This document shows positions 53,401-62,872 of a stretch of DNA of 64,000 nucleotides, one piece after another (the first letter of the stretch is position 1; each line of letters starts with the position of its first letter). The stretch is taken from NCBI GenBank assembly GCA_000755425.1, contig BBMT01000005.1, positions 310,001-374,000 of the forward strand, given 5' to 3'. The notes beneath the pieces are model-generated. The model saw only the letters and a program-made list of their open reading frames with translations. It was not told the origin of the DNA and did not search any database. Origin of the DNA: Vibrio maritimus (lineage in GTDB: Bacteria; Pseudomonadota; Gammaproteobacteria; Enterobacterales; Vibrionaceae). A program made the position numbers and the translations under genes.

Positions 53401-54254
53401 TGTGCTCCTTTGTCAGCAGCTCCATGTCCAGTATGGCTACTTTCGGTGGCGCTATAGTTATCAGCAATGACATCAACGCTTACGCGGCGATTGGTGAGCA
53501 TGACGCCCGGTGTGTTTCCTTCGTACAGGGGCAGCTCTTCACCCAAAGAGTGTGTGTCGATGCGATTTGGTGCTAATCCAAAGATGGTTAGGTAACGTTT
53601 TACCTGTTGCGCGCGTCCTTTGGCGATTCGCTCGTTGTATTCTTTCGTTCCGGTCGCATCTGCGTGGCCTGTGACCGATAACCGAATGTTCGGGTACTGT
53701 TTTAAAATGTTTGCTGCCTCGGCTAAGTGCCCCATGTATTTGGGATTCACTTCTATAGAGTCATAGGCAAACTGGTTGTCGACATTTAAAAGGTTGTAGA
53801 TTCGTTTCACCACAGACATTTGGTCATCAAATGCCGCTCCTTTGGCTGGTGGCGCGCAGGTTGCTTGACTCAATACGTAGTCTAGTCTTAGCTCTAGGTC
53901 GTTCAATTTTTTTCGTTGGATGACGATGTCGTTGGCAGCATCAATCCATAGTCCGCCCTCTAATTCTCGAGCGATACGGTTTTGTTTTTCCTGAGCTTGC
54001 AACACCGCGGCGGGAAAGCACCATTGAGCGCCTTCTTGTATTAGTGAATCTAAGTGGAGCTTAGTTAGTTTCCAATCGAAGCGGAGTCCATGCTCTGGCC
54101 CCAGAGGTTCTTCTGGCATGACAGGTGAAAAGTCGGAGCCTACATATTGTTCTGCAATGCCTCCGGTTCCATTATCAGGATAACTGGTACATGCAACCAG
54201 AAGGCTTGCCAAAATACAGGTTAATGCTCGTTTAATACCCGTGTTTACATCCAT
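53397..54254 (-). CDS. sypB: SypB-like OmpA-domain lipoprotein
   Basis: A lipoprotein of 285 residues. The signal ends in LLVACTS. The C-terminal OmpA-like domain (about 175-265) has LSVTGHADATGTKEYNERIA, followed by VKRYLTIFG and TNRRVSVDV, which bind peptidoglycan. The start at 54254 (MDVNTGIKRALTC) is chosen for the signal peptide; a longer reading has no support. It lies between sypA and sypC, and its stop overlaps the sypC ATG. Confidence 0.82.
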   Translation of the reverse strand: MDVNTGIKRALTCILASLLVACTSYPDNGTGGIAEQYVGSDFSPVMPEEPLGPEHGLRFDWKLTKLHLDSLIQEGAQWCFPAAVLQAQEKQNRIARELEGGLWIDAANDIVIQRKKLNDLELRLDYVLSQATCAPPAKGAAFDDQMSVVKRIYNLLNVDNQFAYDSIEVNPKYMGHLAEAANILKQYPNIRLSVTGHADATGTKEYNERIAKGRAQQVKRYLTIFGLAPNRIDTHSLGEELPLYEGNTPGVMLTNRRVSVDVIADNYSATESSHTGHGAADKGAQ

Positions 54255-54300
54255 GTAGTGACCACCTATTTTGCCAACTTTTTTGTCTAATATTTTAAGG

Positions 54301-54633
54301 CTACAAGTACTCGTTACTGGCGTGAGTATTGACCGGAATCGCCTGACCAATTCGAAGTAACTTTATGATTTGCAGGGGCTGTCCAGTGACATTTTCCAGA
54401 CGCATTTTTCGTTCACGTTCAACGAGTCGCTTATACAAATAAACAATAGCACCGATGCCAGAAGAATCCATAAAGCGCACTTGTTCTAGGTCGATTTCCA
54501 CTTCTTGGTGTCCATCATTGTGAATGATGTCATCAATTTGAGCTTGAGCCGATCGGCTGCCTCGAGCATCAAAATCGCCTAAGACTCTTACTTGAAGTGT
54601 TTGGGTGTTGGTTTCTGCTTTTAGTAGTTCCAT
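54301..54633 (-). CDS. sypA: SypA-like STAS-domain protein
   Basis: A single STAS domain protein of 110 residues, like anti-sigma-factor antagonists. The switch motif is RFMDSSGIGAIVYLY with S57 and S58. In V. fischeri SypA promotes biofilm formation when its serine is not phosphorylated; SypE sets that state. No sypE is found here, though the serine is kept. The start at 54633 (MELLKAETNTQ) lies 50 bases after the sigma-54 promoter, while the longer reading would begin inside it. Confidence 0.85.
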   Translation of the reverse strand: MELLKAETNTQTLQVRVLGDFDARGSRSAQAQIDDIIHNDGHQEVEIDLEQVRFMDSSGIGAIVYLYKRLVERERKMRLENVTGQPLQIIKLLRIGQAIPVNTHASNEYL

Positions 54634-54682
54634 GGTCTTGTCCTCGTCCTGAATGGCCAAATTGTTTCTACATTTAATAGAT

Positions 54683-54785
54683 TGCATGGAGTGTGCCAAT
54701 AATTTAGTTGTTACATTTCAATGACTTAACTTTTTGTGGCGGTGTGTTTATCAAATTGAAGATGCGATTCTCAAATTGAAAAAAG
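54683..54785 (-). promoter_or_regulatory. Sigma-54 promoter and SypG-like enhancers of sypABCD
   Basis: On the minus strand ATTGGCACACTCCATGCAAT (54700-54681) is a good -24/-12 element. Boxes lie at 54768-54780 (TTCTCAAATTGAA) and, with one mismatch, at 54748-54760 (TATCAAATTGAA). The pair is about 20 bases apart, roughly two helical turns. Confidence 0.8.
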
Positions 54786-54867
54786 AAATTGCAGGGTGAG
54801 AAAGGAAAAATGTAGCGAAAGGCGGTAAATGGATGGCCTTGATGAGGTTATATGGAAGACTTGCAAT

Positions 54868-54897
54868 AGAGCTCCGCCACTAGCTAGTGGCAGAGCT
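54868..54897 (-). terminator. Hairpin after the GT2 gene, possible terminator
   Basis: GCCACTAGCTAGTGGC with flanking AGCTC / GAGCT lies just after the stop of the GT2 gene. The stem is strong, but the T-run is poor. Confidence 0.5.
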
Positions 54898-54905
54898 AGA
54901 TTCTA

Positions 54906-55840
54906 CTAATAGATAATGGCGGTTTTCACCATAGCCTTGAAGCGGCGAACGCTAGGGTAGGTGACGAAGGTTTGCACGTGTTTTGCAGTGCGGTGGAAAT
55001 AACCTTTGTGCTGCGAAGCATACTCACAATAGGCGTCCATTAAACGTTCATCAACAAAGCGCTTCGCTTTAGAGCATTGGGCTTGAGCAAAGCTGACATG
55101 ACGCTGAGCAATCGTCTTCATTGCTTCAATACGTTTTGGAACATTGGAAGAAACGCTGCTTGGCGCATTAGGTAGTGCATGCGAATTTCGTTAGTAAACG
55201 CGACGTCGCCAGCTTCACTCAGCTTTAACCATAAATCCCAATCGCTGGCACTCGGCAGTTCACAATCAAACCCCTGAACTTGTAAGTAAGCATCACGGCG
55301 GCACATGACCGAAGAGGTACCAACAATGTTCTCTTTAAAAAGCATCGCGGTTGCATGGCTTAACACCTGGTAGTCGCTGGTGGCAGATTGCGACTCAATA
55401 TAGCGCTGAAATTCCGGCCAGTATTGAAAGCAAGGAATGATAAACTCGCTTGCTTCATTGATGTGCTCGTAATTGGTAAAGCTGAGCACACAGTTTGGGT
55501 GTTCACTCATAAATGCCACTTGCTCGGCGAGTTTGCTGTGTGTCCATAAATCATCTGCATCTAAAAATGCTATCCAGGTGCCTTTAGCTTGCGCAACGCC
55601 AAGGTTACGAGCAGCGCCAGGGCCTCCACGTTCACTTAGAATGAGTGAAATATGTGGGTTGGCATTGCTTAGCTCAGTTAGGTACTCACGTGACCCATCT
55701 GTGGATCCATCATCAACGAACAAAATTTCGTAGTTGGTATATGTTTGTTGCTCGATGCTTTGTAAGCACTGAGGCAGGTACGCCAAACAGTTGAAGTTTG
55801 GAATGACAATACTGACGGTTGGGTTTGTTTGTGAAGTCAT
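54906..55840 (-). CDS. Glycosyltransferase (GT2)
   Basis: A GT-A fold GT2 enzyme of about 311 residues after repair of one base near 55155. The N-terminus has VSIVIPNFNCLAYLPQCL, LFVDDGSTDGS and IAFLDADDLW; acceptor-side parts include ASDWDLWLKLSEAGDV. The last 70 residues (VPKRIEAMKTIAQRHVSFA...) come after the break. It is the last gene of the four-gene module before sypA, and may take the role of SypI or SypJ. Sugar specificity is unknown. Confidence 0.8.
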
Positions 55841-55851
55841 GTTGGAATTCC

Positions 55852-57270
55852 TTATAAACGTTTAGCGACTGTTTCAGTGTGGATGGAGGGATTGGTTTGC
55901 TTCGCTTTAGGTCGCCAGCTGTTCATCAGCCAAAAAACGAATAAAGCCGTTTGTACTAGCCAACCTGCAAGCAGATAGGTTGGCAATAATTGGTTGAGAG
56001 CAATAAACCCAGTTACCCAAGCTAGGTGGATAGCAAGTTGTACGTAGTGATGATTCAATACCAGACGCTTTTGGCTAGCGCGGTCAAAGAGATAGGCGCG
56101 AAGCGCGTAGAGCACGGCAAAGGCAAACACAACGCCTTGGATTCTAAACAGCCAGCTTGATAAGGTGAACACAGTAAGCGCTGCTACTGCCATGATGGTG
56201 TTGATTTTTAGAACAACTTTAGGCTGTTTCTCAATATAGCAACCTGTGGTCAAGGTATGTGAGATTTGCTTAAACGCGATGCCTAGCGCTAGCCAAGGGA
56301 TCCATTGTGATGCTTCTTGATAGCGTGCTGGAAACCAGTTTTCAATAATAACAGGGGCGAACAGAGCGATACTCATCGCGAACCAAATAGTGGTATGGCA
56401 AAGAGTTTCGGCGATACGTACGGTTTTTGCTTTGCCGTTCTCCTCATTGAGTATCTGAAAGCGCTTTGGAAACCACCAAAGGGTGAGGGGTTCACACAAA
56501 AAGGCAACAATAAGAGCGAATTGCATCGCGATAGCGTACTGAGCTAATGACTCTAGCCCAACCGTTGCGGCTAAGATCCAGCGCTCTGCACCAGCTGCGA
56601 CAAACAATAATGAGCCAGAGAAGACAAGAGGTAACCCATAATGTCTCATTTGTTTTGCAATATGTGCATCCCAAGTAAATGTCATCGTGCACCACTGCTT
56701 AACAATCAATAGAGTTGCCAGATAAAGGGATGAAATCAGGCCAGAGAGCAAAACACCGGTGAGTCCCAAGCCGTAATGTAGGAAAGCAAAGGTTAAAACA
56801 GCTTGAATCACAGCCTTGCTACTGGTTAGCAAAAAGAACAAACGAGCATTGTCGACTAATCTTAGCCACGTCAGCGGCATGTTGATGGAGCAGCTGACAA
56901 TAAGGGTTAACGTGACCAGAATAAAATCCGTGCTGCTGATTTGTGTCCATGTGGACAGAACAACAAAACCAATGGGTACGGCAGCGATAAGTGCCATGGC
57001 TGCAATAATTAGCTGTTGAATCGTGGCAGTGCTGTTTAGTGTGTCAAATGCGTTACCTTTCGCCTCTCCTGCTTGCTTGTACAGCGCTTCTATCAAACCG
57101 AAGCCAAGAATTATGCCACCGACATTTAAGATGGAGAGCCAAAGGTCAAGCTGACCATAGTCTGTGGTAGATAGCGCTCCTGCGACGATCGGCAGCATGA
57201 GAAATGACACGCCTTTCATCAAAACCAGCCCTGCAGCGTAGTAGAGCGACTGTTGGATAGCACGGCTCAT
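55852..57270 (-). CDS. Wzx-type polysaccharide flippase (MOP superfamily)
   Basis: A membrane protein of 472 residues with about twelve to fourteen membrane segments, in the polysaccharide-transport branch of the MOP family. The N-terminus SLYYAAGLVLMKGVSFLMLP and the segment TTDYGQLDLWLSI are typical. It should flip undecaprenyl-linked repeat units to the periplasm, the role that SypK has in V. fischeri. It overlaps the GT4 gene upstream by four bases and ends 11 bases before the GT2 start. Confidence 0.82.
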   Translation of the reverse strand: MSRAIQQSLYYAAGLVLMKGVSFLMLPIVAGALSTTDYGQLDLWLSILNVGGIILGFGLIEALYKQAGEAKGNAFDTLNSTATIQQLIIAAMALIAAVPIGFVVLSTWTQISSTDFILVTLTLIVSCSINMPLTWLRLVDNARLFFLLTSSKAVIQAVLTFAFLHYGLGLTGVLLSGLISSLYLATLLIVKQWCTMTFTWDAHIAKQMRHYGLPLVFSGSLLFVAAGAERWILAATVGLESLAQYAIAMQFALIVAFLCEPLTLWWFPKRFQILNEENGKAKTVRIAETLCHTTIWFAMSIALFAPVIIENWFPARYQEASQWIPWLALGIAFKQISHTLTTGCYIEKQPKVVLKINTIMAVAALTVFTLSSWLFRIQGVVFAFAVLYALRAYLFDRASQKRLVLNHHYVQLAIHLAWVTGFIALNQLLPTYLLAGWLVQTALFVFWLMNSWRPKAKQTNPSIHTETVAKRL

Positions 57271-58454
57271 AGTGTCGCTCCTTGTATTTGGTCATTGCCT
57301 TCAATGGCGGCGGCTAATTTCTTGGCTGAGCTGCGAGCACTATATAGACGAGTCACACGAGTACATGCTTTGTCTAGCTGGCTCATACGCTGTTGGGTAG
57401 TCAGCGAGTACGTCTTTAAGATGGCAGCGGCCAAGCTTTGTGGGTCTTTTGGTGGCACCAACAATCCAGTACCTTCTACGATCATTTCCTTACAGCCCAT
57501 AAAGCTACTGCATATCACGGGGAGACCAAGTGCCATCGCTTCTTTTACGACGACAGGCCCCGTGTCTCTATCTCCGTCACGAGCTTCACAAAATGGAGTA
57601 CAAAGCGCTAAGTAGTGTGCGGCATTATCAATAATCCATTCTGAAGGTCGGCTGCCAAGAAAGTGCACTTGCTCTGCGATGCCCAGTTGATTAGCTAACG
57701 CGACAAGCAGGGATTTCTGTTCGCCATCGCCTACAAGATCCAACATGGGACGCTCATCATCTGGAAGTAGCGAGATGGCTTGAAGAAGATCAACGAGCCC
57801 TTTCTTCTCTGTTAGGCGACCAACAAAAAGTAACCGCCCATTGTGATTCTGGCGAGGATGAAATGGATAGCGGCTAAGCTCGATCCCACATTCAACTAAA
57901 TGCACTGGATGGTTAGGTGCAAGCTTTAAAAACTGGTTACACATATCTTCACAAACACAGACAGAAAAGCTGGAAGACTCGAGCTTGAGAGCTAAATCCG
58001 CTGGGCGAGCATAGACATCGTAACCATGCCCGACAAAAGAGACTTGGCAACCTGAAAGTTTGCTTGCTGCAATCGCTGTCGCCGCGGTATGCAGAGCAAA
58101 ATGAGCGTGAAGGTGGTCACAGTCATTGTCCATTGCTACTCGTGCTAGTTGTCCTGCACTGCGAATCAATGATTTTTTTGGAAGGCCACTTTGACGAACA
58201 ATGAATGACAGTGCTTTGATGCTTCTTAATGGGTTACGAAGCCAAACTGCCAAAGCAGAAAAATTGCTAATGCTAGAGAGAGCAACGGCGTTATCGAGCA
58301 GTGGCTTATCGATAGGTTGACCACCATCTTGATGGATATTGAAGGCAAATGGCTTCACTTGATATCCCAACGCTTCCATCGCTCGTATCTCTGTACCGAC
58401 GAAGGTTTCTGACAGAACAGGGAAATCGCTGAGTACGTAACCTAAAGTCTTCAT
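57267..58454 (-). CDS. Glycosyltransferase (GT4)
   Basis: A GT-B fold GT4 enzyme of 395 residues with an intact frame. It has SDFPVLSETFVGTEIRAME at the N-terminus, HLHAHFALHTAATA in the acceptor domain, LLFVGRLTEKKGLVDLLQA and VVVKEAMALGLPVICS with the EX7E motif at the donor site. It follows the AsnB-like gene by nine bases and overlaps the flippase gene by four. Confidence 0.85.
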   Translation of the reverse strand: MKTLGYVLSDFPVLSETFVGTEIRAMEALGYQVKPFAFNIHQDGGQPIDKPLLDNAVALSSISNFSALAVWLRNPLRSIKALSFIVRQSGLPKKSLIRSAGQLARVAMDNDCDHLHAHFALHTAATAIAASKLSGCQVSFVGHGYDVYARPADLALKLESSSFSVCVCEDMCNQFLKLAPNHPVHLVECGIELSRYPFHPRQNHNGRLLFVGRLTEKKGLVDLLQAISLLPDDERPMLDLVGDGEQKSLLVALANQLGIAEQVHFLGSRPSEWIIDNAAHYLALCTPFCEARDGDRDTGPVVVKEAMALGLPVICSSFMGCKEMIVEGTGLLVPPKDPQSLAAAILKTYSLTTQQRMSQLDKACTRVTRLYSARSSAKKLAAAIEGNDQIQGATL

Positions 58455-58463
58455 TACTTTCTC

Positions 58464-60130
58464 CTATGCGCCAGTGATGGACTGAATAGCGGTTAGCGGC
58501 TTCGTTTGCGACCAAACCGCGCTAAAGCCAAGAGTCGGTAAATGTTGCTGAACGCGTTGCCATGACTGATCATCGTTGATGTTGTTCAGGCAGTTCATCT
58601 GACGCAAGCTGCGCTCAATGGTGCCGCGAGACAAGTGCTTCGCTAGCTCGTTATAGTTGTACATCGGCGTGCTGTTTTTGCCCCAGTTTTCAATGCCTAG
58701 ACGGCTTGTTAATGCTGGATAGCGGTAGCTAAGTGGCAATCCTCGGCTAAGAGGCTGATCGGTTTTGTCCCAGCGAACATTGGCAAGTTTTGGAGAAAGC
58801 TTTTGTATCGCTTTTCGATGAAAACGACTTGCGAGTTTATAGCGCACTGGCAAGTGAGCAATCTGATACAGCGCATCTTTGTTGAGAAATGGATGGCTGC
58901 GAAGGTAGTGCGAATCTAACATTTGTTGGCCACAAGCGACAAAGCGAACCACTCGATTTTGTAGGTAGAAATTGTCCAGAAAACGCGCTGCTGTATAGAA
59001 TTGATGAGCGTGGCGTTCAATGATTTGGTTTAGGTCATTGAGCATTGCTTCTTTGTATTGAGGTGCATAGCTGAAAAATGGTGTGGCGGACTTTGAATAT
59101 TCTTCGCGAATGTAACGTTTAGCTCGTTCCATCAGCGACACGTGACCAACCATCCCTTGACCAAAAATACTAAAACCTGGGAAACCTCGGTCGTAGTAAA
59201 AGGCTCTTGCCACTTCCGCACCGGTACCTGTCAGAAGCATGCGTCCAGAGGTTTGTGCCAGCAATGAAGAATCAAGAATCGAATGGGCATGATGAAGAGG
59301 AACTTCTCCATTGCCGAGATCTGCGACACGTTGAATGGTGCTGGGGTCTGTCGGTGTCGCGAACTCGTTTCCAGTAATCAAGCGAAGCCCTGCACATTCA
59401 GCAAGGGTCTTAGCAATTTGATAATCGCTAGAGTGAGATGAGCCATAGGTTAGCGTAGTAGGCTTTTTGCCAAGCGCTGTGGCAGCAGACAGAATCAAGC
59501 GAGAGTCGAGCCCGCCACTTAATGACACCATTGGCTCACTACCGTAGTTAAACGCTTCGCGAACGGCTTCGACAAAGGCTTCCAATGCATCATCAAAACG
59601 GGTGATGTCGTTGCCTAAGATGGGGGTGTCTTGATGAGATTCGACGCTGGTGCGCTCTGAATCTAGGGTGACGGTTGTGTTCCCGTTGAGGCAGCGAATC
59701 TCATTCCACAATGTCTGCTCATCGAACAACTGGCCGAATGCCACTAGTGTGCGTTGAGCGCTAGACGTTTTGGGCTGGTGTTGGGTAAAGGTAGTCAGCG
59801 CTTGACGACTGGTATACAGCGCGGTGCTGTGCTGGTGCTCACCAAGCCAAACAGGAAGATGCCAAGGCGATCTGTACATGCTTGAACGGTATGCTCATCG
59901 TTGTCGACAACAATCCAACTACGACCCCAATAAGATTGGCTGCGGTTTAGACTTACATCGGCGATGATGTCTGCATCACAAGCGGCGCTGGCAGGGTCTC
60001 CCCAACAAATCACGGTTTTATGGCCAAGCTCCCAAATGGTCGCGCTGTCCAGTTCGCCCTCATTGGCCGTATTGGTGATATCGATGGTTTGGTTGGTCGC
60101 TTTAGGAACGGTGATTAGATAATGTGCCAT
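58464..60130 (-). CDS. Asparagine-synthase-like amidotransferase lacking the catalytic Cys
   Basis: An AsnB-related protein of about 555 residues after repair of one missing C near 59855. The N-terminal half has the class II glutamine amidotransferase fold (DRLGIFPVWLGEH), but it starts MAHYLITV, so the Cys2 nucleophile is absent. The ATP-pyrophosphatase domain is intact, with the PP-loop SLSGGLDSRLIL near residue 200 and GTGAEVAR. In polysaccharide clusters such proteins probably make a sugar uronamide or a related amide; here ammonia or another amine may be the donor. It heads the module and follows its own sigma-54 promoter. Confidence 0.78.
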
Positions 60131-60165
60131 AACCCTGCCTCAGAAGTTTTATCGATACCTCTGTA

Positions 60166-60275
60166 TTGCAACAGCCGTGCCCAAATTTAAATGCAATAAA
60201 TACAGAGAGTTACGATTGGTTCTTGAAGTGGTAATGGTGTTTTTTCATTTTGACAATCAAAATCAGATTGAGAAT
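60166..60275 (-). promoter_or_regulatory. Sigma-54 promoter and SypG-like enhancer of the AsnB-GT4-Wzx-GT2 module
   Basis: On the minus strand TTGGGCACGGCTGTTGCAA (60184-60166) has the GG and GC of a -24/-12 element, with TTGCA perfect. TTCTCAATCTGATTT lies at 60274-60260, about 80 bases upstream. It gives the module the same control pattern as sypA, L, M and P. Confidence 0.75.
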
Positions 60276-60306
60276 TTACACAGAGGTAGGGCTAAGAGAG
60301 GATAAA

Positions 60307-60337
60307 TAAAAAGAGAGTCACAAGTGACTCTCTTTTA
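60307..60337. terminator. Bidirectional hairpin upstream of the module promoter and after ygiQ
   Basis: AAAGAGAGTCAC / GTGACTCTCTTT hairpin with T-rich ends. It follows the ygiQ stop (minus strand) by about 40 bases. Confidence 0.85.
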
Positions 60338-60374
60338 AGAAACTACAATTCGCTAACTGTTGGAATCGCTGGTG

Positions 60375-62709
60375 TTAAGCACGCGCACGGCGTTTAGGGG
60401 CGCCTTTACCGTTTGGTTTACCAGCGGGCTTTCCGCCAGGTCTTTGTTGACCATTAGGCTTGCTATTTGGCTTACCGTTTCCTTGTTTACCATTATCTCG
60501 TTTGCCTGAACCTTGACTATTACCTTGAGTGCCATGACCTTGATTCTGGCCACCTGCTGGGCGTTGCCCCGGTTTCTTGCGGCGCTGACCATCGGTTCGG
60601 ATATCAGGTTGTCCCTTAGTGTGCTTGGTGGCAAAACGATTCGCACCATGACGGCCGGATTTACGGCGCTGCGCTGGTGTGCGTGAATCGATATCTTCAG
60701 CTGGCACCAAGCAGCTTGGCTTATCACCGATTAGGTACTGTTTACCCATGCTGATCAAGGCTTCACGGATCAGCGGCCAGTTATCTGGATCGTGGTAACG
60801 CAACAAGGCTTTGTGCAAGCGGCGCTGACGTTCACCCTTCGCCACGGGCAAGTCTTCACGTTTTTTATATTTGACGCGTTTCAGTGGATTCGTTTCCGAG
60901 TAATACATGGATGTTGCATTACACATTGGTGATGGATAGAAGTTCTGTACCTGGTCACACTCAAAGTTGTTCTTTTTCAGCCACAGCGCTAGGTTGAGCA
61001 TGTCTTCATCTTCCGTCCCCGGGTGAGCAGAGATGAAGTATGGGATCAGGTACTGTTTCTTACCTGCTTCGGCACTGTATTTCTCAAACATCTCTTTGAA
61101 GCGGTCATAGGTACCCATACCTGGCTTCATCATCAGATCCAGCGGACCTTTTTCTGTATGTTCTGGTGCGATCTTTAGGTAGCCACCTACGTGGTGGGTC
61201 ACCAACTCACGAACGTACTCTGGAGATTCAATGGCCAAGTCATAACGAACACCAGAGGCGATCATGACCTTTTTCACGCCATCAACTTTACGCGCTGCAC
61301 GGTATAGATCGATGGTGTGTTTATGATCTGTGTTGAGCTTGTTACAGATACCTGGGAACACACAAGAAGGACGTCGGCAGTTAGCTTCTGCTTTTGGATC
61401 CGAGCAGCCTAAGCGATACATGTTGGCTGTTGGACCACCTAAATCCGAGATGGTACCTGTGAAGCCTGGTACTTTGTCGCGGATCTCTTCAAGCTCACCA
61501 ATGATGGATTCTTGTGAGCGGTTTTGAATTATTCGTCCTTCGTGTTCGGTGATTGAACAGAAAGAGCAACCACCAAAACAGCCACGCATGATATTAACCG
61601 AGGTCTTGATCATGTCGTAGGCCGGGATCTTGCTTTACCATATTTAGGGTGAGGAACACGCGCATATGGCAGGCCAAACACGTAGTCCATCTCTTCTGTG
61701 GAGAGCGGGATTGGTGCTTGGTTTACCCAAAGCTCACGGTTGCCATGGCGCTGAATCAGTGCACGACCCGAGTATGGGTTGGTCTCAAGGTGCATCACAC
61801 GGCTGGCATGAGCGTAAAGAATACGGTCATTATTGAGTTTCTCGAATGGCGGCAAGCGCACAGCCGTCGAGGCAGCATCATGACGAGACGGGCGAATGGT
61901 AATCGGCTTCGCTGCAGCTTCAGTATCTGATTTGTTGGTGTCGCAGTTTGATTCCACTTGATATGGGTTTTGTGGAACGAATGCTTTACCCGGCTTTTCA
62001 ATACGCGATGAGTCAATGATGGTGTATTGCTCTGGCTCTGCCGCCAAGTTGACCGCTGTACCGCGAATATTGGTCATGTCAGCCACGCTTTCACCATCAG
62101 CCAGTCGGTGCGCAACTTCTACCAGTGCACGTTCTGCGTTACCAAACAGTAGAATGTCGGCCTTGGCATCAAATAGCACTGAGCGACGAACTTTGTCTGA
62201 CCAATAATCGTAGTGAGCGATACGGCGCAAACTGGCTTCGATGCCACCTAATACGATAGGGGTTTCTTTGTAGGCTTCTCGGCAGCGCTGAGAATAAACC
62301 AATGTTGCGCGATCTGGACGTTTACCACCTTCGTTGTTTGGTGTGTAAGCGTCATCGTGGCGCAGTTTTTTGTCCGCGGTGTAACGGTTGATCATGGAGT
62401 CCATGTTACCAGCGTGATACCGAAGAAGAGATTTGGCTTGCCGAGGCTCATGAAGTCATTCTTATTGCTCCAATCTGGCTGAGCAATAATACCAACCCGA
62501 AATCCTTGTGCTTCAAGCAGGCGACCAATGATGGCCATACCAAAACTAGGATGATCCACATACGCATCCCCCGTGACAATAATGATGTCACAGCTGTCCC
62601 ATCCAAGGGCGTCCATCTCTTTTCTGCTGGTGGGCAAAAAAGGAGCAATACCAAAGCATTCCGCCCAGTATTTTTTGTGCTCATGGATTGGGGTAATGTC
62701 GTTGTGCAT
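60375..62709 (-). CDS. ygiQ: YgiQ family radical SAM protein
   Basis: A radical SAM protein of about 778 residues after two repairs (near 62413 and 61630). The N-terminal domain has [19 protein letters not shown] and the B12-binding-like fold. The radical SAM motif is [12 protein letters not shown] (CxxxCxxC). The end is a long low-complexity tail rich in Gly, Lys, Gln and Arg (about residues 690-778), probably disordered and possibly RNA-binding. The reaction of YgiQ is not known to me. It is transcribed alone toward the module. Confidence 0.88.
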
Positions 62710-62872
62710 ATTTTAACCTCTAGTTTTGAAGGCGGGCATTATATACTTCAATTCCAGTGACTTCAAAGCCCAAACAAAGTGTGGTTATTTTGGGGCGACG
62801 ACGAGTCAATAGCATTCGTCCTCAAGCTGATATATCATCAGCGCCAATGATTTTTGCTTTGAACTCATACCC

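Noticed and set aside
54683..54699. A sypA start at 54699 and a sypB start at 54350
   Set aside because: The first would put the start inside the sigma-54 element; the second would place 32 extra residues before a clear lipoprotein signal.
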